A stretch of 64,000 nucleotides of DNA from positions 1 through 64,000 of the forward strand of contig DLCN01000028.1 in NCBI GenBank assembly GCA_002480645.1, read 5' to 3'. Below the pieces are notes generated by a model. That model saw only the letters and a program-made list of their open reading frames with translations, ran no database searches and had not been told where the DNA came from. The position numbers and the translations under genes were made by a program. This stretch comes from Balneolaceae bacterium UBA7797. Lineage in GTDB: Bacteria > Bacteroidota > Rhodothermia > Balneolales > Balneolaceae. Positions 45,264-52,692 of this stretch are shown piece after piece (the first letter of the stretch is position 1; each line of letters opens with the position of its first letter).

Positions 45264-45304
45264 TCCGTCATCCAGATCCGTCGGCTGACGGAGAAGGATC
45301 TGCC
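45264..45304 (+). repeat. hairpin repeat CCGTC-type, copy 2
   Basis: As copy 1 at 44221, but with a perfect inner CCGTC/GACGG stem. The sequences after both copies (GTTG-ACCGGCA-TGAA) are also alike, so the repeated unit extends about 20 bases further. Confidence 0.65.
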
Positions 45305-45653
45305 AAACGTTGAACCGGCAATGAATGTCCTAAGATTGAGTACCGTTGAACCACCTCAGGCCTCCAATTTTTAATTCATAATTTAGAATTTTTAATTCCG
45401 CGTAGCGCCCAACTCAAAACTCAACACTAAACACTCAAAACTGCGAAGCTATCACCAATTCTTAATTTTTAATTCTTAATTCTTAATTCCGCGTAGTGGT
45501 GAGCTCAAAACTGCGTAGCATACATTCTTAATTCCGCGAAGCGTATGCGAAGCGGTGAGCTCAGCGCATTCATAATTCCTTTGTTTTATTTAACATAATT
45601 GTATACTCTGCGTTGGCGGACAGCGCAATTCCTTGCAAGAAAAGCTGGAATAT

Positions 45654-45747
45654 TATCCGACACAGCTGTGGAAAAAAAGGGTCGGATACTTTTCCACATA
45701 ACAAAGAGGAAGTGTGCTTCAGGGGTGATATTGTCATTGTATCCGAC
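45654..45747 (+). other. interleaved complementary segments before the first cassette
   Basis: TATCCGAC (45654-45661) pairs with GTCGGATA (45681-45688). TGTGGAAAA (45667-45675), inside that loop, pairs with TTTTCCACA (45690-45698). A second TATCCGAC at 45740-45747 could compete for the same GTCGGATA. The stems interlock, so they are probably alternatives. A CCACATAACAAAG box at 45694-45706 and GTTAGC at 45785 hint at a degenerate attC or the recombination end of the array. Confidence 0.45.
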
Positions 45748-45816
45748 AAAATCAGCAAAATCCCTCGTTCGTATAAAATAATATGTTAGCTTCCCTAATA
45801 ACCTAACTTAAAACTT

Positions 45817-47070
45817 ATGCCAAATATAGTTTCAAATCTTGTTCCACCAACAGATAAGGATATAATTACCGGTTTTAAAAAAATATGGGATAAACTAGGT
45901 GAACCCGATGATTGCACTTACAATATTCGTTTAGGAGAGAATGATCCTATCCTTCTCACTGGGAATCTAAGCAAGATTTTAGAAGACAGTAAAGTTGCAA
46001 AACTAAATTTTGCTGGCTCCTCTATTATTCACACAGCTAGTCTTAATCTGCCAAATATTGGTTTTGGATTATCAATCAGGAGAAATGATCCTTTAGATAT
46101 AATATCTGTTAATCCAAAAAGAGGTGATGATTCTGAAACGACAATTGAAGCAATTACAACAGTTAGAAATGTATTTAAAAAATTTGAAGTCACTTCTGGA
46201 AGTTTAAGAAAGGTATTAGGGAGTGAATTAGCTGATTTTTATTCTTCAAGAGAAGGGGCATTAGTTCGACTAGAATCCTTAGCTGAAGACCTGATAAGTC
46301 AGACACACAAATATAGACAGTCATTAGACGAAAAAGCTGAAACGGAAAGGTTAAGATTAAGAGAGGAATTCGATAAAGAAAAAAAAGAGCTCCTTGAAGA
46401 AATAAAGGAGAAAGAAGCACTAATAGAAAAAAGAGAAAGTGAACTGGATGACAGAAGCAATACACATGCTAGAAGAAAACTTCGGGAAGATTTAAAAAAT
46501 ATTCTTAAACAAAGAAATTCCTCATTTAATCTCACTAGTGAAACTCAGAAAAAAAGAATACCCATTCATATTTTATTTTCAGTCTTAATTATAGCTTTAA
46601 TAGGTGTGACTTTTTATAATATATATCTTAGCTCATCTGACCCATCATATTGGATCAACATTAAGACATCAATTGGGATATTGTCATTTGCAGGTACAAT
46701 TGGTTTTTATATAAAATGGGCAGATAATTGGGCTCGTCAGCATGCAGATGAAGAATTCAAATTAAGACAGCTGGAATTAGATTTTGACAGAGCAAGCTGG
46801 TTAGTAGAAATGGCTCTGGAATGGAAAGAAGAAAGAGGTGCTGAAATACCAAAAGAGCTTGTAGACAGGTTATCTAGAGGTCTTTTTGTAAAAGGTTCCA
46901 GTAAAGGAGAACTAAAACATCCAGCACAAGATTTGGCCAGTTCTCTGCTCGGAGCATCAGCAGCACTTAAAATTGACGTGCCTGGATTAGGTCAACTACA
47001 ACTCGACAGAAAAGGATTAAATCGTTTTCAAAAAGCAATTGATGAAGAAGCAGAAAAACGGGAAAGCTAA
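45817..47070 (+). CDS. cassette gene: coiled-coil membrane protein, unknown
   Basis: 417 residues with no family I recognise. An N-terminal domain (about 1-150) is soluble; a strongly charged coiled coil follows (about 165-235, EEFDKEKKELLEEIKEKEALIEKRESELDDR). Two membrane helices come next (about 250-270, IHILFSVLIIALIGVTFYNIYL, and 285-302, SIGILSFAGTIGFYIKWA), then a helical C-terminal region. A sensor-like soluble part on a membrane anchor is common in defence genes, but nothing here proves that. Start ATG 45817, 31 bases after the cassette border; its TAA lies in the R'' box of the following attC, as is usual for cassettes. Confidence 0.75.
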   Translation: MPNIVSNLVPPTDKDIITGFKKIWDKLGEPDDCTYNIRLGENDPILLTGNLSKILEDSKVAKLNFAGSSIIHTASLNLPNIGFGLSIRRNDPLDIISVNPKRGDDSETTIEAITTVRNVFKKFEVTSGSLRKVLGSELADFYSSREGALVRLESLAEDLISQTHKYRQSLDEKAETERLRLREEFDKEKKELLEEIKEKEALIEKRESELDDRSNTHARRKLREDLKNILKQRNSSFNLTSETQKKRIPIHILFSVLIIALIGVTFYNIYLSSSDPSYWINIKTSIGILSFAGTIGFYIKWADNWARQHADEEFKLRQLELDFDRASWLVEMALEWKEERGAEIPKELVDRLSRGLFVKGSSKGELKHPAQDLASSLLGASAALKIDVPGLGQLQLDRKGLNRFQKAIDEEAEKRES

Positions 47071-47192
47071 CAAGCGTTTCAAGTCGGACTCGAGTAGTGG
47101 CTCCGCAAATTCTAACTTTTACTTAACTAACTATTTCTTTTACTTTTAATTCAACCGAAAACCCTCGCCGCTTAAACGCCGGGTCGTTAGGT
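47065..47192 (+). other. attC recombination site 1
   Basis: The 5' half is GCTAACAAGCGTTTCAAG (from 47066), the 3' half CCGCTTAAACGCC...GTCGTTAGGT (to 47192). TAAC pairs with GTTA and GCGTTT-AAG with CTT-AAACGC, with the extra base between TC and AAG expected for attC. The R' core GTTAGGT fits GTTRRRY. About 128 bases. Confidence 0.85.
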
Positions 47193-47228
47193 TACTTGAA
47201 TTAAATCAAAATATATTCTTCATTTTTT

Positions 47229-47714
47229 ATGAATTCAGTAAAAATTTCTTTCCTACTATTTTTTTTCTTGATCAGTATTAATGTTGGTTATGCTCAAGAT
47301 ATATATGATGGAAATGGGTTAGAAGTTACTGAACCAATAGGAATCTTCGTGTTAGTCGAGAACCTCACAGATGACGCTGCGGAAATAGGTTTAAATAGTA
47401 GAAGAATTCAAGATAAAATTGAGCTTCGTCTTCAACAGGCAGATATAAATATTATTTCAAGAAAAGAATATTTAGAAGGTAGTTATGACTATTTTCTTTA
47501 TGCGAATATTAATGTTATTGGAAATGCCTTTAGTACAAGTCTCCAATTCCAAAGAAATACATTCTATATAGTTGGCGAAAAATTTTACACAAAGAGAGCA
47601 ATTTCTTGGGAAATTAGTGGTTCTGGAACCCATGGTAGAGACTCAGAATATATTATTGATGTAATCGATCGCAATATGGATTCATTTATTAATAACTTTC
47701 TTAAAGCGAATTAA
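47229..47714 (+). CDS. cassette gene: small secreted protein
   Basis: 161 residues with a signal peptide (FLLFFFLISINVGYAQD). The mature part has an alpha/beta pattern (IGIFVLVENLTDDAAEIGLNSRRIQDKIELRLQQA, IISRKEYLEGSYDYFLYANINVIG) reminiscent of periplasmic stress or LPS-assembly accessory folds, but no family is recognised. It starts 37 bases after attC 1 and is the only gene of its cassette. AT-rich. Confidence 0.7.
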   Translation: MNSVKISFLLFFFLISINVGYAQDIYDGNGLEVTEPIGIFVLVENLTDDAAEIGLNSRRIQDKIELRLQQADINIISRKEYLEGSYDYFLYANINVIGNAFSTSLQFQRNTFYIVGEKFYTKRAISWEISGSGTHGRDSEYIIDVIDRNMDSFINNFLKAN

Positions 47715-47737
47715 ATATGATGTGACTAAATACAGCC

Positions 47738-47851
47738 ACATAACAAGAGTTTCAAACGTATCCGGCGGTGGACGGACACGGCTCTTTCCACACGATTCGG
47801 GTCGTTAATTTTAATCCCCAGGCTCGCCGCTTAAACGCCGGGTCGTTGTAG
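47738..47851 (+). other. attC recombination site 2, composite
   Basis: Starts CACATAACAAGAGTTTCAAA and ends CCGCTTAAACGCC...GTCGTTGTAGC. Inside it, GGGTCGTTAATT (47799-47810) repeats the R'-side sequence, so an older cassette end seems to be embedded. The R' core GTTGTAG departs from GTTRRRY. Confidence 0.75.
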
Positions 47852-47975
47852 CACTTTTTAGTTCGACTATCGGGGTTCGAGTTCTTTTTAATAAATTTAT
47901 TACCTTCTTAAATAAGCCAATTTCAATTTTGTGCAAGATTGACTTTAAATAAATAGTCTACATTATTCAGTAGTT

Positions 47976-49130
47976 ATGAAAATTTTAAACTTGATATACA
48001 ATGATGAAGCTAGAAAATGGCGATTAAAAAATGCTTCATTTGATAATTTAACACTTTTAGTTGGAGCCTCCGGTGTAGGAAAAACACAAATACTAAAATC
48101 GATCATGAGGCTTAAATCAATCGCAAATGGTAAATCTATAAGTGGTATTGAGTGGAAAGTAATTTTTGAAACTTCTGACAAAAATATTTTTGAATGGGAG
48201 GGGAAATTCGAAAACAAAGGAGATGTTGACTTTAGTGATGATGACGATGAAGATGTAAAACGAAATAAACCATCAATACTGAAAGAAAAGCTGAAATTAA
48301 ACAAAAAAGTAATCGTAGATAGGAAAAAAGATTCGATACTTTTTAATGACACGGAAACAGTTAAACTTCCAAATCAACAAAGCGTTATCTATTTGTTAAA
48401 AGAAGAAGGTCAAATTAAGCCTGCTTTTGATGGTTTTGGAAAAATCGTTTTTAGCGATCAAACAGATTCCAAAACTGTCCCATATCGTTTAAGGTTTTTG
48501 GATTTTCAAAAGCTGTTGAAAAAAAATAAGTCACTTAAATCCATTCAAGAAAGCACCGAAGATATAATTACAAAGCTATTTCTTACATATAAAAATGTCC
48601 CAAAAACGTTTGAAACGATAAAACAAAGATATATAGATATTTTTCCACAAATTGAAGATGTGAAAGTTGAACCACTTGACTATGAGGATGAGGATGAAGA
48701 TGGTTTCCCATTCTTTTTTAAAGAGTATCCATTTATTCAAATAAAGGAAACAGGTGTGGATAAATGGATAAAGCAAGAAAATATCTCATCTGGCATGTTC
48801 CGAAGTTTAATACATATAAGTGAAATTTATTTATGTAGTGAAGGTAGTGTCTTTTTAATAGATGAATTTGAGAATAGTTTAGGTATTAATTGTATTAATG
48901 AGCTTACAAATGATATTCTCTCTTCAAAAAGACAAATCCAATTTATTCTCACAAGCCACCATCCTTATATCATTAATAATATTGAGTATCAAAACTGGAA
49001 GCTAGTAACTAGGACAAAAGGAATAGTTCATACGCATAATCCAAAAGAATTCAATATAGGAAAATCCAAACATGATGCATTTATGCAATTAATCCAATTG
49101 GAACAATACCAAACTGGATTAGAAGCATGA
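47976..49130 (+). CDS. cassette gene: AAA ATPase of a putative two-gene defence system
   Basis: A 384-residue ABC/SMC-like AAA ATPase (AAA_15/AAA_21 type). Walker A is GASGVGKT (30-37), an ABC-signature-like ENISSGMFRSL lies at 268-278, Walker B is VFLIDEFEN (292-300) and the H-loop is TSHHP (326-330). The insert between about 50 and 260 carries acidic stretches (FSDDDDED, YEDEDED) and replaces the coiled coil of longer relatives. Such ATPases pair with TOPRIM or other nucleases in OLD, PARIS (AriA/AriB) and RloAB-like systems. The partner gene overlaps its end by 4 bases. Exact subfamily not determined. Confidence 0.85.
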   Translation: MKILNLIYNDEARKWRLKNASFDNLTLLVGASGVGKTQILKSIMRLKSIANGKSISGIEWKVIFETSDKNIFEWEGKFENKGDVDFSDDDDEDVKRNKPSILKEKLKLNKKVIVDRKKDSILFNDTETVKLPNQQSVIYLLKEEGQIKPAFDGFGKIVFSDQTDSKTVPYRLRFLDFQKLLKKNKSLKSIQESTEDIITKLFLTYKNVPKTFETIKQRYIDIFPQIEDVKVEPLDYEDEDEDGFPFFFKEYPFIQIKETGVDKWIKQENISSGMFRSLIHISEIYLCSEGSVFLIDEFENSLGINCINELTNDILSSKRQIQFILTSHHPYIINNIEYQNWKLVTRTKGIVHTHNPKEFNIGKSKHDAFMQLIQLEQYQTGLEA

Positions 49131-49810
49131 ATCTATATGTTATAGTTGAAGGGAGAAGAACAGAAAAGAGAGTATATCCAGCATGGTTCAATCATTTAGT
49201 CCCCGATCTTATTAGAGTATCATGGCCTCACGAAGTAGAAAAGAACAATTATTTTCTGTTTAATGGGAACGGATATCCAGCATTATTACATAATCATTTA
49301 AAAAATTCTATTGATGAGGTTAATGAACTTGGAAACTTTGATTATTTAGTATTAGTACTGGATGTTGATGAATCCACAATTAAAGGTAGAATTCAAGAAG
49401 TAAACTCATTTATAGTAGAGCAGGAATTAAAATTAAATCATGCTGAGCTTATTATAATTCCACAAAACCGATGCATTGAAACTTGGTTCTTGGGAAATAA
49501 AAAGATTTTCAAGCAAAACCCTCAGGATCCTGATCTTTTAGATTATGTGAAATTTTATAATGTTCAAGAGAACGACCCTGAAGAAATGGGGATATATCAA
49601 GGTTTTAATAGTTTTTCTCAATTTCATGAAGCGTACTGTACTAAATTCCTCAGAGAGAGAAATATACGTTATTCAAAAAATAGGCCCAATGGAGTCCTAG
49701 ATAAGGATTATTTGGAAAGCTTGATATCAAGAAATAAAGAAACTGAACATATACAGTCTTTTAAAAGACTAATAGACTTTTTAGAGCATGTCAACACAAA
49801 TATGCAGTGA
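49127..49810 (+). CDS. cassette gene: TOPRIM-like nuclease partner of the AAA ATPase
   Basis: 227 residues with a TOPRIM-like pattern: YVIVEGRRTEK at the start (E8, E13), LVLVLDVDES in the middle (D79, D81) and IIPQNRCIETWFLG (N114, E118, W120), a motif set shared with the DUF4276, DUF4435 (AriB) and RloB groups. Members cut nucleic acid, in PARIS a tRNA, once released by phage infection. Overlap ATGA with the ATPase gene shows coupling. I cannot tell which of the groups it belongs to. Short for AriB (near 300). Confidence 0.75.
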   Translation: MNLYVIVEGRRTEKRVYPAWFNHLVPDLIRVSWPHEVEKNNYFLFNGNGYPALLHNHLKNSIDEVNELGNFDYLVLVLDVDESTIKGRIQEVNSFIVEQELKLNHAELIIIPQNRCIETWFLGNKKIFKQNPQDPDLLDYVKFYNVQENDPEEMGIYQGFNSFSQFHEAYCTKFLRERNIRYSKNRPNGVLDKDYLESLISRNKETEHIQSFKRLIDFLEHVNTNMQ

Positions 49811-49840
49811 GTCTTGAATAGTAATTACATCAAGTAAGTG

Positions 49841-49929
49841 CAATAACAAGCAAATCAAGCGGCCGCGATTGCAGTTAGTTTCTTACTTCAAGAACTTAGC
49901 CGCGCCGCTTAAACGCCGGGTCGTTATTT
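49841..49929 (+). other. attC recombination site 3
   Basis: TAACAAGCAAATCAAGCGGC (from 49844) opposes GCCGCTTAAACGCCGGGTCG and GTTA (to 49926). AAGCGGC/GCCGCTT is a perfect 7-bp arm with the extra base next to it. About 89 bases, the most compact of the three. It follows the defence pair. Confidence 0.85.
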
Positions 49930-49950
49930 GCTAATTAATGAAGGCAAAAG

Positions 49951-50694
49951 ATGAAATCACTTAAATTTTTTTTTCTATTTGTTGTGTTGCTTCAAACAGC
50001 TGTTTCAGGCCAAGAAACAGGAAATCAAAAAGCACCTAAGTTCACTATATATACATCTGCCTTTGATTATTTTCCGAATCAATTAAACTCTGCCAATTTC
50101 AATGTCGGTCTTGAGCGTCCCTTTAGGAAAAATCAATCTATATACCTCAACCTTGGCCTTATTCATTCTTATGGTCCATCAAGAGGTTTCATTAGCATTA
50201 GTGCAGAAAAGAATATAGGGTTAAATGTTAAAGCTGAATTAAAGAAATATAGAAACTCAAAAACCGGTTTTTTAGGAACGCTACCCGAACATACAGAGCT
50301 ATTTCCAAATAGTGGAGCATATCATAGTTTCGAAATTTTTTCTCAAATCACCCAAACCACAAGAGATGAAACAGTCTCAGAACGCATAGGTAATGGCGGT
50401 TTTGCAGAGTTTAATAACTTCAATAACTCATATCATGTAAACAGATTTGCGCTAGGTTTACAAGTGAATTGGGGATACAAAGTAGTAAGGAAAATTGGTT
50501 TTACCCGGGATCTTACAATAGGACTTGGCGCCCAGTTAGTTCATAGTTTTTCTGAAAATCGCATTAACGGCGATAAATCTTGGCCAAACCAGGAGAAAGA
50601 AGGACTGATTGTTGCTAAGCTATTCGATCATGGAACTGCGATTATGCCTTATGTAAAATTGAGGTGGAAGCTTGGATGGAGTTTTTTAAAATGA
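49951..50694 (+). CDS. cassette gene: exported protein, probable small beta barrel
   Basis: 247 residues with a signal peptide (FFFLFVVLLQTAVSGQETG). The mature part begins FTIYTSAFDYFPNQLNSANFNVGLERPF and consists of alternating strands with aromatic ends (IYLNLGLIHSYG, LGLQVNWGYK, MPYVKLRWKLGWSF), compatible with an outer-membrane barrel. No family recognised. It starts 22 bases after attC 3 but no attC follows, so it is the last and perhaps fixed cassette. Confidence 0.7.
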   Translation: MKSLKFFFLFVVLLQTAVSGQETGNQKAPKFTIYTSAFDYFPNQLNSANFNVGLERPFRKNQSIYLNLGLIHSYGPSRGFISISAEKNIGLNVKAELKKYRNSKTGFLGTLPEHTELFPNSGAYHSFEIFSQITQTTRDETVSERIGNGGFAEFNNFNNSYHVNRFALGLQVNWGYKVVRKIGFTRDLTIGLGAQLVHSFSENRINGDKSWPNQEKEGLIVAKLFDHGTAIMPYVKLRWKLGWSFLK

Positions 50695-51156
50695 ACTTGA
50701 AAGACGATGGAACCAAAAATGAATTTATTTTAGTGCTCTACAATCACCTTCTAACTACAACGATCAAAGGACCCATTCATAGTTCAGTTTAAGCTGAGAT
50801 ACCTGGCATAAAGCCTTTCTATTCCTCCCCCTTTCCCCTTCTCACTCACTTTTTTCAGATCCTGTATGTCCTTATATCGGCATCAATAACTGAACAGGTA
50901 TGGATATCCTCACTCTCAAAAAGGAAGGTGTTTTGGAGTTTTTGATTTAATTATTTCGCTTTTTAATGCTACTCAATACAACCTGTACTCCTAATTATTT
51001 TAGGTTATTTACTTTAATTTACACCAAAAAAGCCCTTCCAATGTTTTAACATTTACTTTTTTAAGTAAACAACTCTTTTAACCTGTGTTTTATTGGTTTT
51101 CATTATTTATAATATCGGCACTTAATCAGTTAAATAATTAGTTGGAGAAACAACCG
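50695..51156 (+). other. intergenic region before amt
   Basis: No gene and no attC. The only structure I see is a TTTACTT-tttt-AAGTAAA palindrome at 51051-51068. The last 100 bases are AT-rich and should hold the amt promoter, but no TAnnTTTG box is clear. Confidence 0.5.
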
Positions 51157-52467
51157 ATGAAACGACTCTCACTCACACTTCTGTTGTCGGTTTTCGGAGC
51201 AGTCTCAGTCTATGCTCAGGAAGCCGAAGCAACCCTTAATACCGGCGATACCGCCTGGCTCTTAATTGCCACCGCGCTGGTGATGTTAATGACCCCTGCC
51301 GGACTCGCTTTATTCTATGGAGGTCTTACCCAGAATAAACACGTATTGAACACCATCGGAATGAGCTACATGGCCTTCTGTACCGGAAGTCTTATCTGGA
51401 TAATAGGCGGGTATTCGCTTGCATTCTCAGATGGAAATGCCATCATTGGCGGGCTCAGTAATTTCATGCTGCATGGTATTGGTGTGAATGACGTGAGCGG
51501 CAGCATCCCCACATTATTATTTGTCGCTTTTCAGGGTACGTTTGCTGCTATTGCCGTGGCCATTGTTAGTGGCTCCATCATTGAACGCGTACGCTTTTCC
51601 ACCTGGGGCATCTTTACCATATTCTGGGTATTAGTCGTGTATGCACCCGTTGCCCATTGGGTGTGGGGAGGTGGATTCCTCAGCAATTCCGGTGAAATGG
51701 ATTTTGCCGGTGGTACGGTGATACATATTAATGCCGGTGTGGCCGGACTCGTGCTTTCTTATCTGGTTGGTAAGCGTATGGAACACGGACTGGAAGAAGT
51801 AAGAAAACCATCATCTATCAAGTTTATGATCCTTGGCTCTGCCCTGCTGTGGTTCGGTTGGTTTGGATTTAATGGCGGGAGTCAGCTCGCTGCCGACGGA
51901 ATTGCTGCCAATGCCGTATTGGTCACAAATATCGCAGCAACTGCCGGTGCATTGATCTGGTTAACCATCGAGTGGTTCATTGTGAAAAAGCCGACACTGA
52001 TCGGAATGGCATCCGGTGCCGTTTCCGGACTGGTAGGAATTACTCCGGCATCCGGTTTTGTGGATGCAAGCGGAGCATTAGCGATCGGTATCATCTCCGG
52101 TATCGTTGGGTACTGGGGCGTTGTACATCTGAAATCTATGATAAAACATGACGACACTCTGGATGCATTCGGGATTCACGGTCTCGTTGGAATTGCCGGT
52201 GCATTACTGACCGGGATCTTTGCCAATCCGGAGGTGAACGGTGGCGCGGGACTACTTTACGGAAATCCAATTCAGGTATGGGTTCAGTTAAAAGCAGTGC
52301 TTATAACTATCGCCTATTCTGCGGTTGCCACCTTTGTGGTTTGGAAGGTTTGTGAACTCATCACCAGAGGCGGTCGTGTGGATGAAGAACTTGAATTAGA
52401 AGGAATGGATATCGGATTCCACGGCGAACATCACATGGTGGTTGAAGAAAGTAAGATCGTTAGCTGA
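51157..52467 (+). CDS. amt: ammonium transporter Amt
   Basis: 436 residues from ATG 51157 (GGAG nine bases upstream). A cleavable signal (LLLSVFGAVSVYAQ) precedes eleven membrane helices. The twin pore histidines are visible in APVAHWVWGGGFL and DAFGIHGLVGIAGA, and GLALFYGGL and DFAGGTVIHINAGVAGLVL are family signatures. It imports ammonia/ammonium. No glnK gene is next to it, which is unusual, since amt and glnK are mostly paired. Ends at a clear terminator. Confidence 0.95.
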   Translation: MKRLSLTLLLSVFGAVSVYAQEAEATLNTGDTAWLLIATALVMLMTPAGLALFYGGLTQNKHVLNTIGMSYMAFCTGSLIWIIGGYSLAFSDGNAIIGGLSNFMLHGIGVNDVSGSIPTLLFVAFQGTFAAIAVAIVSGSIIERVRFSTWGIFTIFWVLVVYAPVAHWVWGGGFLSNSGEMDFAGGTVIHINAGVAGLVLSYLVGKRMEHGLEEVRKPSSIKFMILGSALLWFGWFGFNGGSQLAADGIAANAVLVTNIAATAGALIWLTIEWFIVKKPTLIGMASGAVSGLVGITPASGFVDASGALAIGIISGIVGYWGVVHLKSMIKHDDTLDAFGIHGLVGIAGALLTGIFANPEVNGGAGLLYGNPIQVWVQLKAVLITIAYSAVATFVVWKVCELITRGGRVDEELELEGMDIGFHGEHHMVVEESKIVS

Positions 52468-52491
52468 TCCACCCTCTCATCTCTTATTTTT

Positions 52492-52530
52492 AATGCCCGG
52501 TGTAAGTGTTTATACCGGGCATTTTTTTTC
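52492..52530 (+). terminator. amt terminator
   Basis: AATGCCCGGT and ACCGGGCATT form a 10-bp stem around GTAAGTGTTTAT, with eight T after it. Confidence 0.9.
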
Positions 52531-52692
52531 AAAATAATACTTAAGTCATTTTATATTGAGCCGATAACAATTAGCTAAACACCTGCTTTTCATTGATTTA
52601 GTAAAATTTTATACATCTTATCTCTTTTTAATATTAGAAGATTTTAATATTTTAAAAACAGTACCTGATAAGAGAGAATAAAATAGAAAGTC

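Larger units (their letters stand above)
43933..45784. other. 1.85-kb gene-free region rich in REP-like repeats
   Basis: No convincing gene is present. The stretch consists of repeated modules: 80-base near-identical copies (44299-44378, 44859-44938), several copies of an ACTGCG-AGCATACATT-type unit ending AATTCCGC, CCGTC-type hairpins (44221, 45264), ACTTTTG/CAAAAGT palindromes (44455, 45002), and one inverted pair of AAGTCC elements (44631-44756). It separates the chromosomal lipoprotein genes from the cassette cluster and looks like a landing zone for small repeats. Confidence 0.75.
45785..50694 (+). mobile_element. integron-type gene cassette cluster without integrase (CALIN-like)
   Basis: Four gene units, all on plus, are separated by three attC-like sites that share CTTAAACGCCGGGTCGTT at their 3' ends and TAACAA at their 5' ends. 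Cassette borders by this reading are 45786-47186, 47187-47845, 47846-49923 and 49924 onward; the last has lost its attC. The genes are clearly more AT-rich than the chromosome around them. No intI gene or promoter-bearing attI is seen in the window. Calling it a CALIN follows the term used for attC clusters lacking an integrase. Confidence 0.8.

Noticed and set aside
45008..45374. Several short overlapping open frames of 60-93 codons
   Set aside because: They run through repeat elements in three frames, lack ribosome sites and have no coherent composition.
43933..45600. CRISPR array
   Set aside because: Repeats are of several kinds, unevenly spaced and without uniform spacers, and no cas gene is near.
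45654..45698. A true H-type pseudoknot
   Set aside because: The two stems interleave, but a one-base connector cannot span an 8-bp stem. Alternative hairpins are more realistic.
47976..49810. Firm assignment as PARIS (AriA/AriB)
   Set aside because: Motif order fits, but the nuclease is shorter than AriB and the ATPase insert differs. DUF4276 or RloB-like pairs fit as well, so only the broader class is claimed.
50695..51156. A fourth attC after the last cassette gene
   Set aside because: No TAACAA start or CTTAAACGCC core occurs in this stretch.
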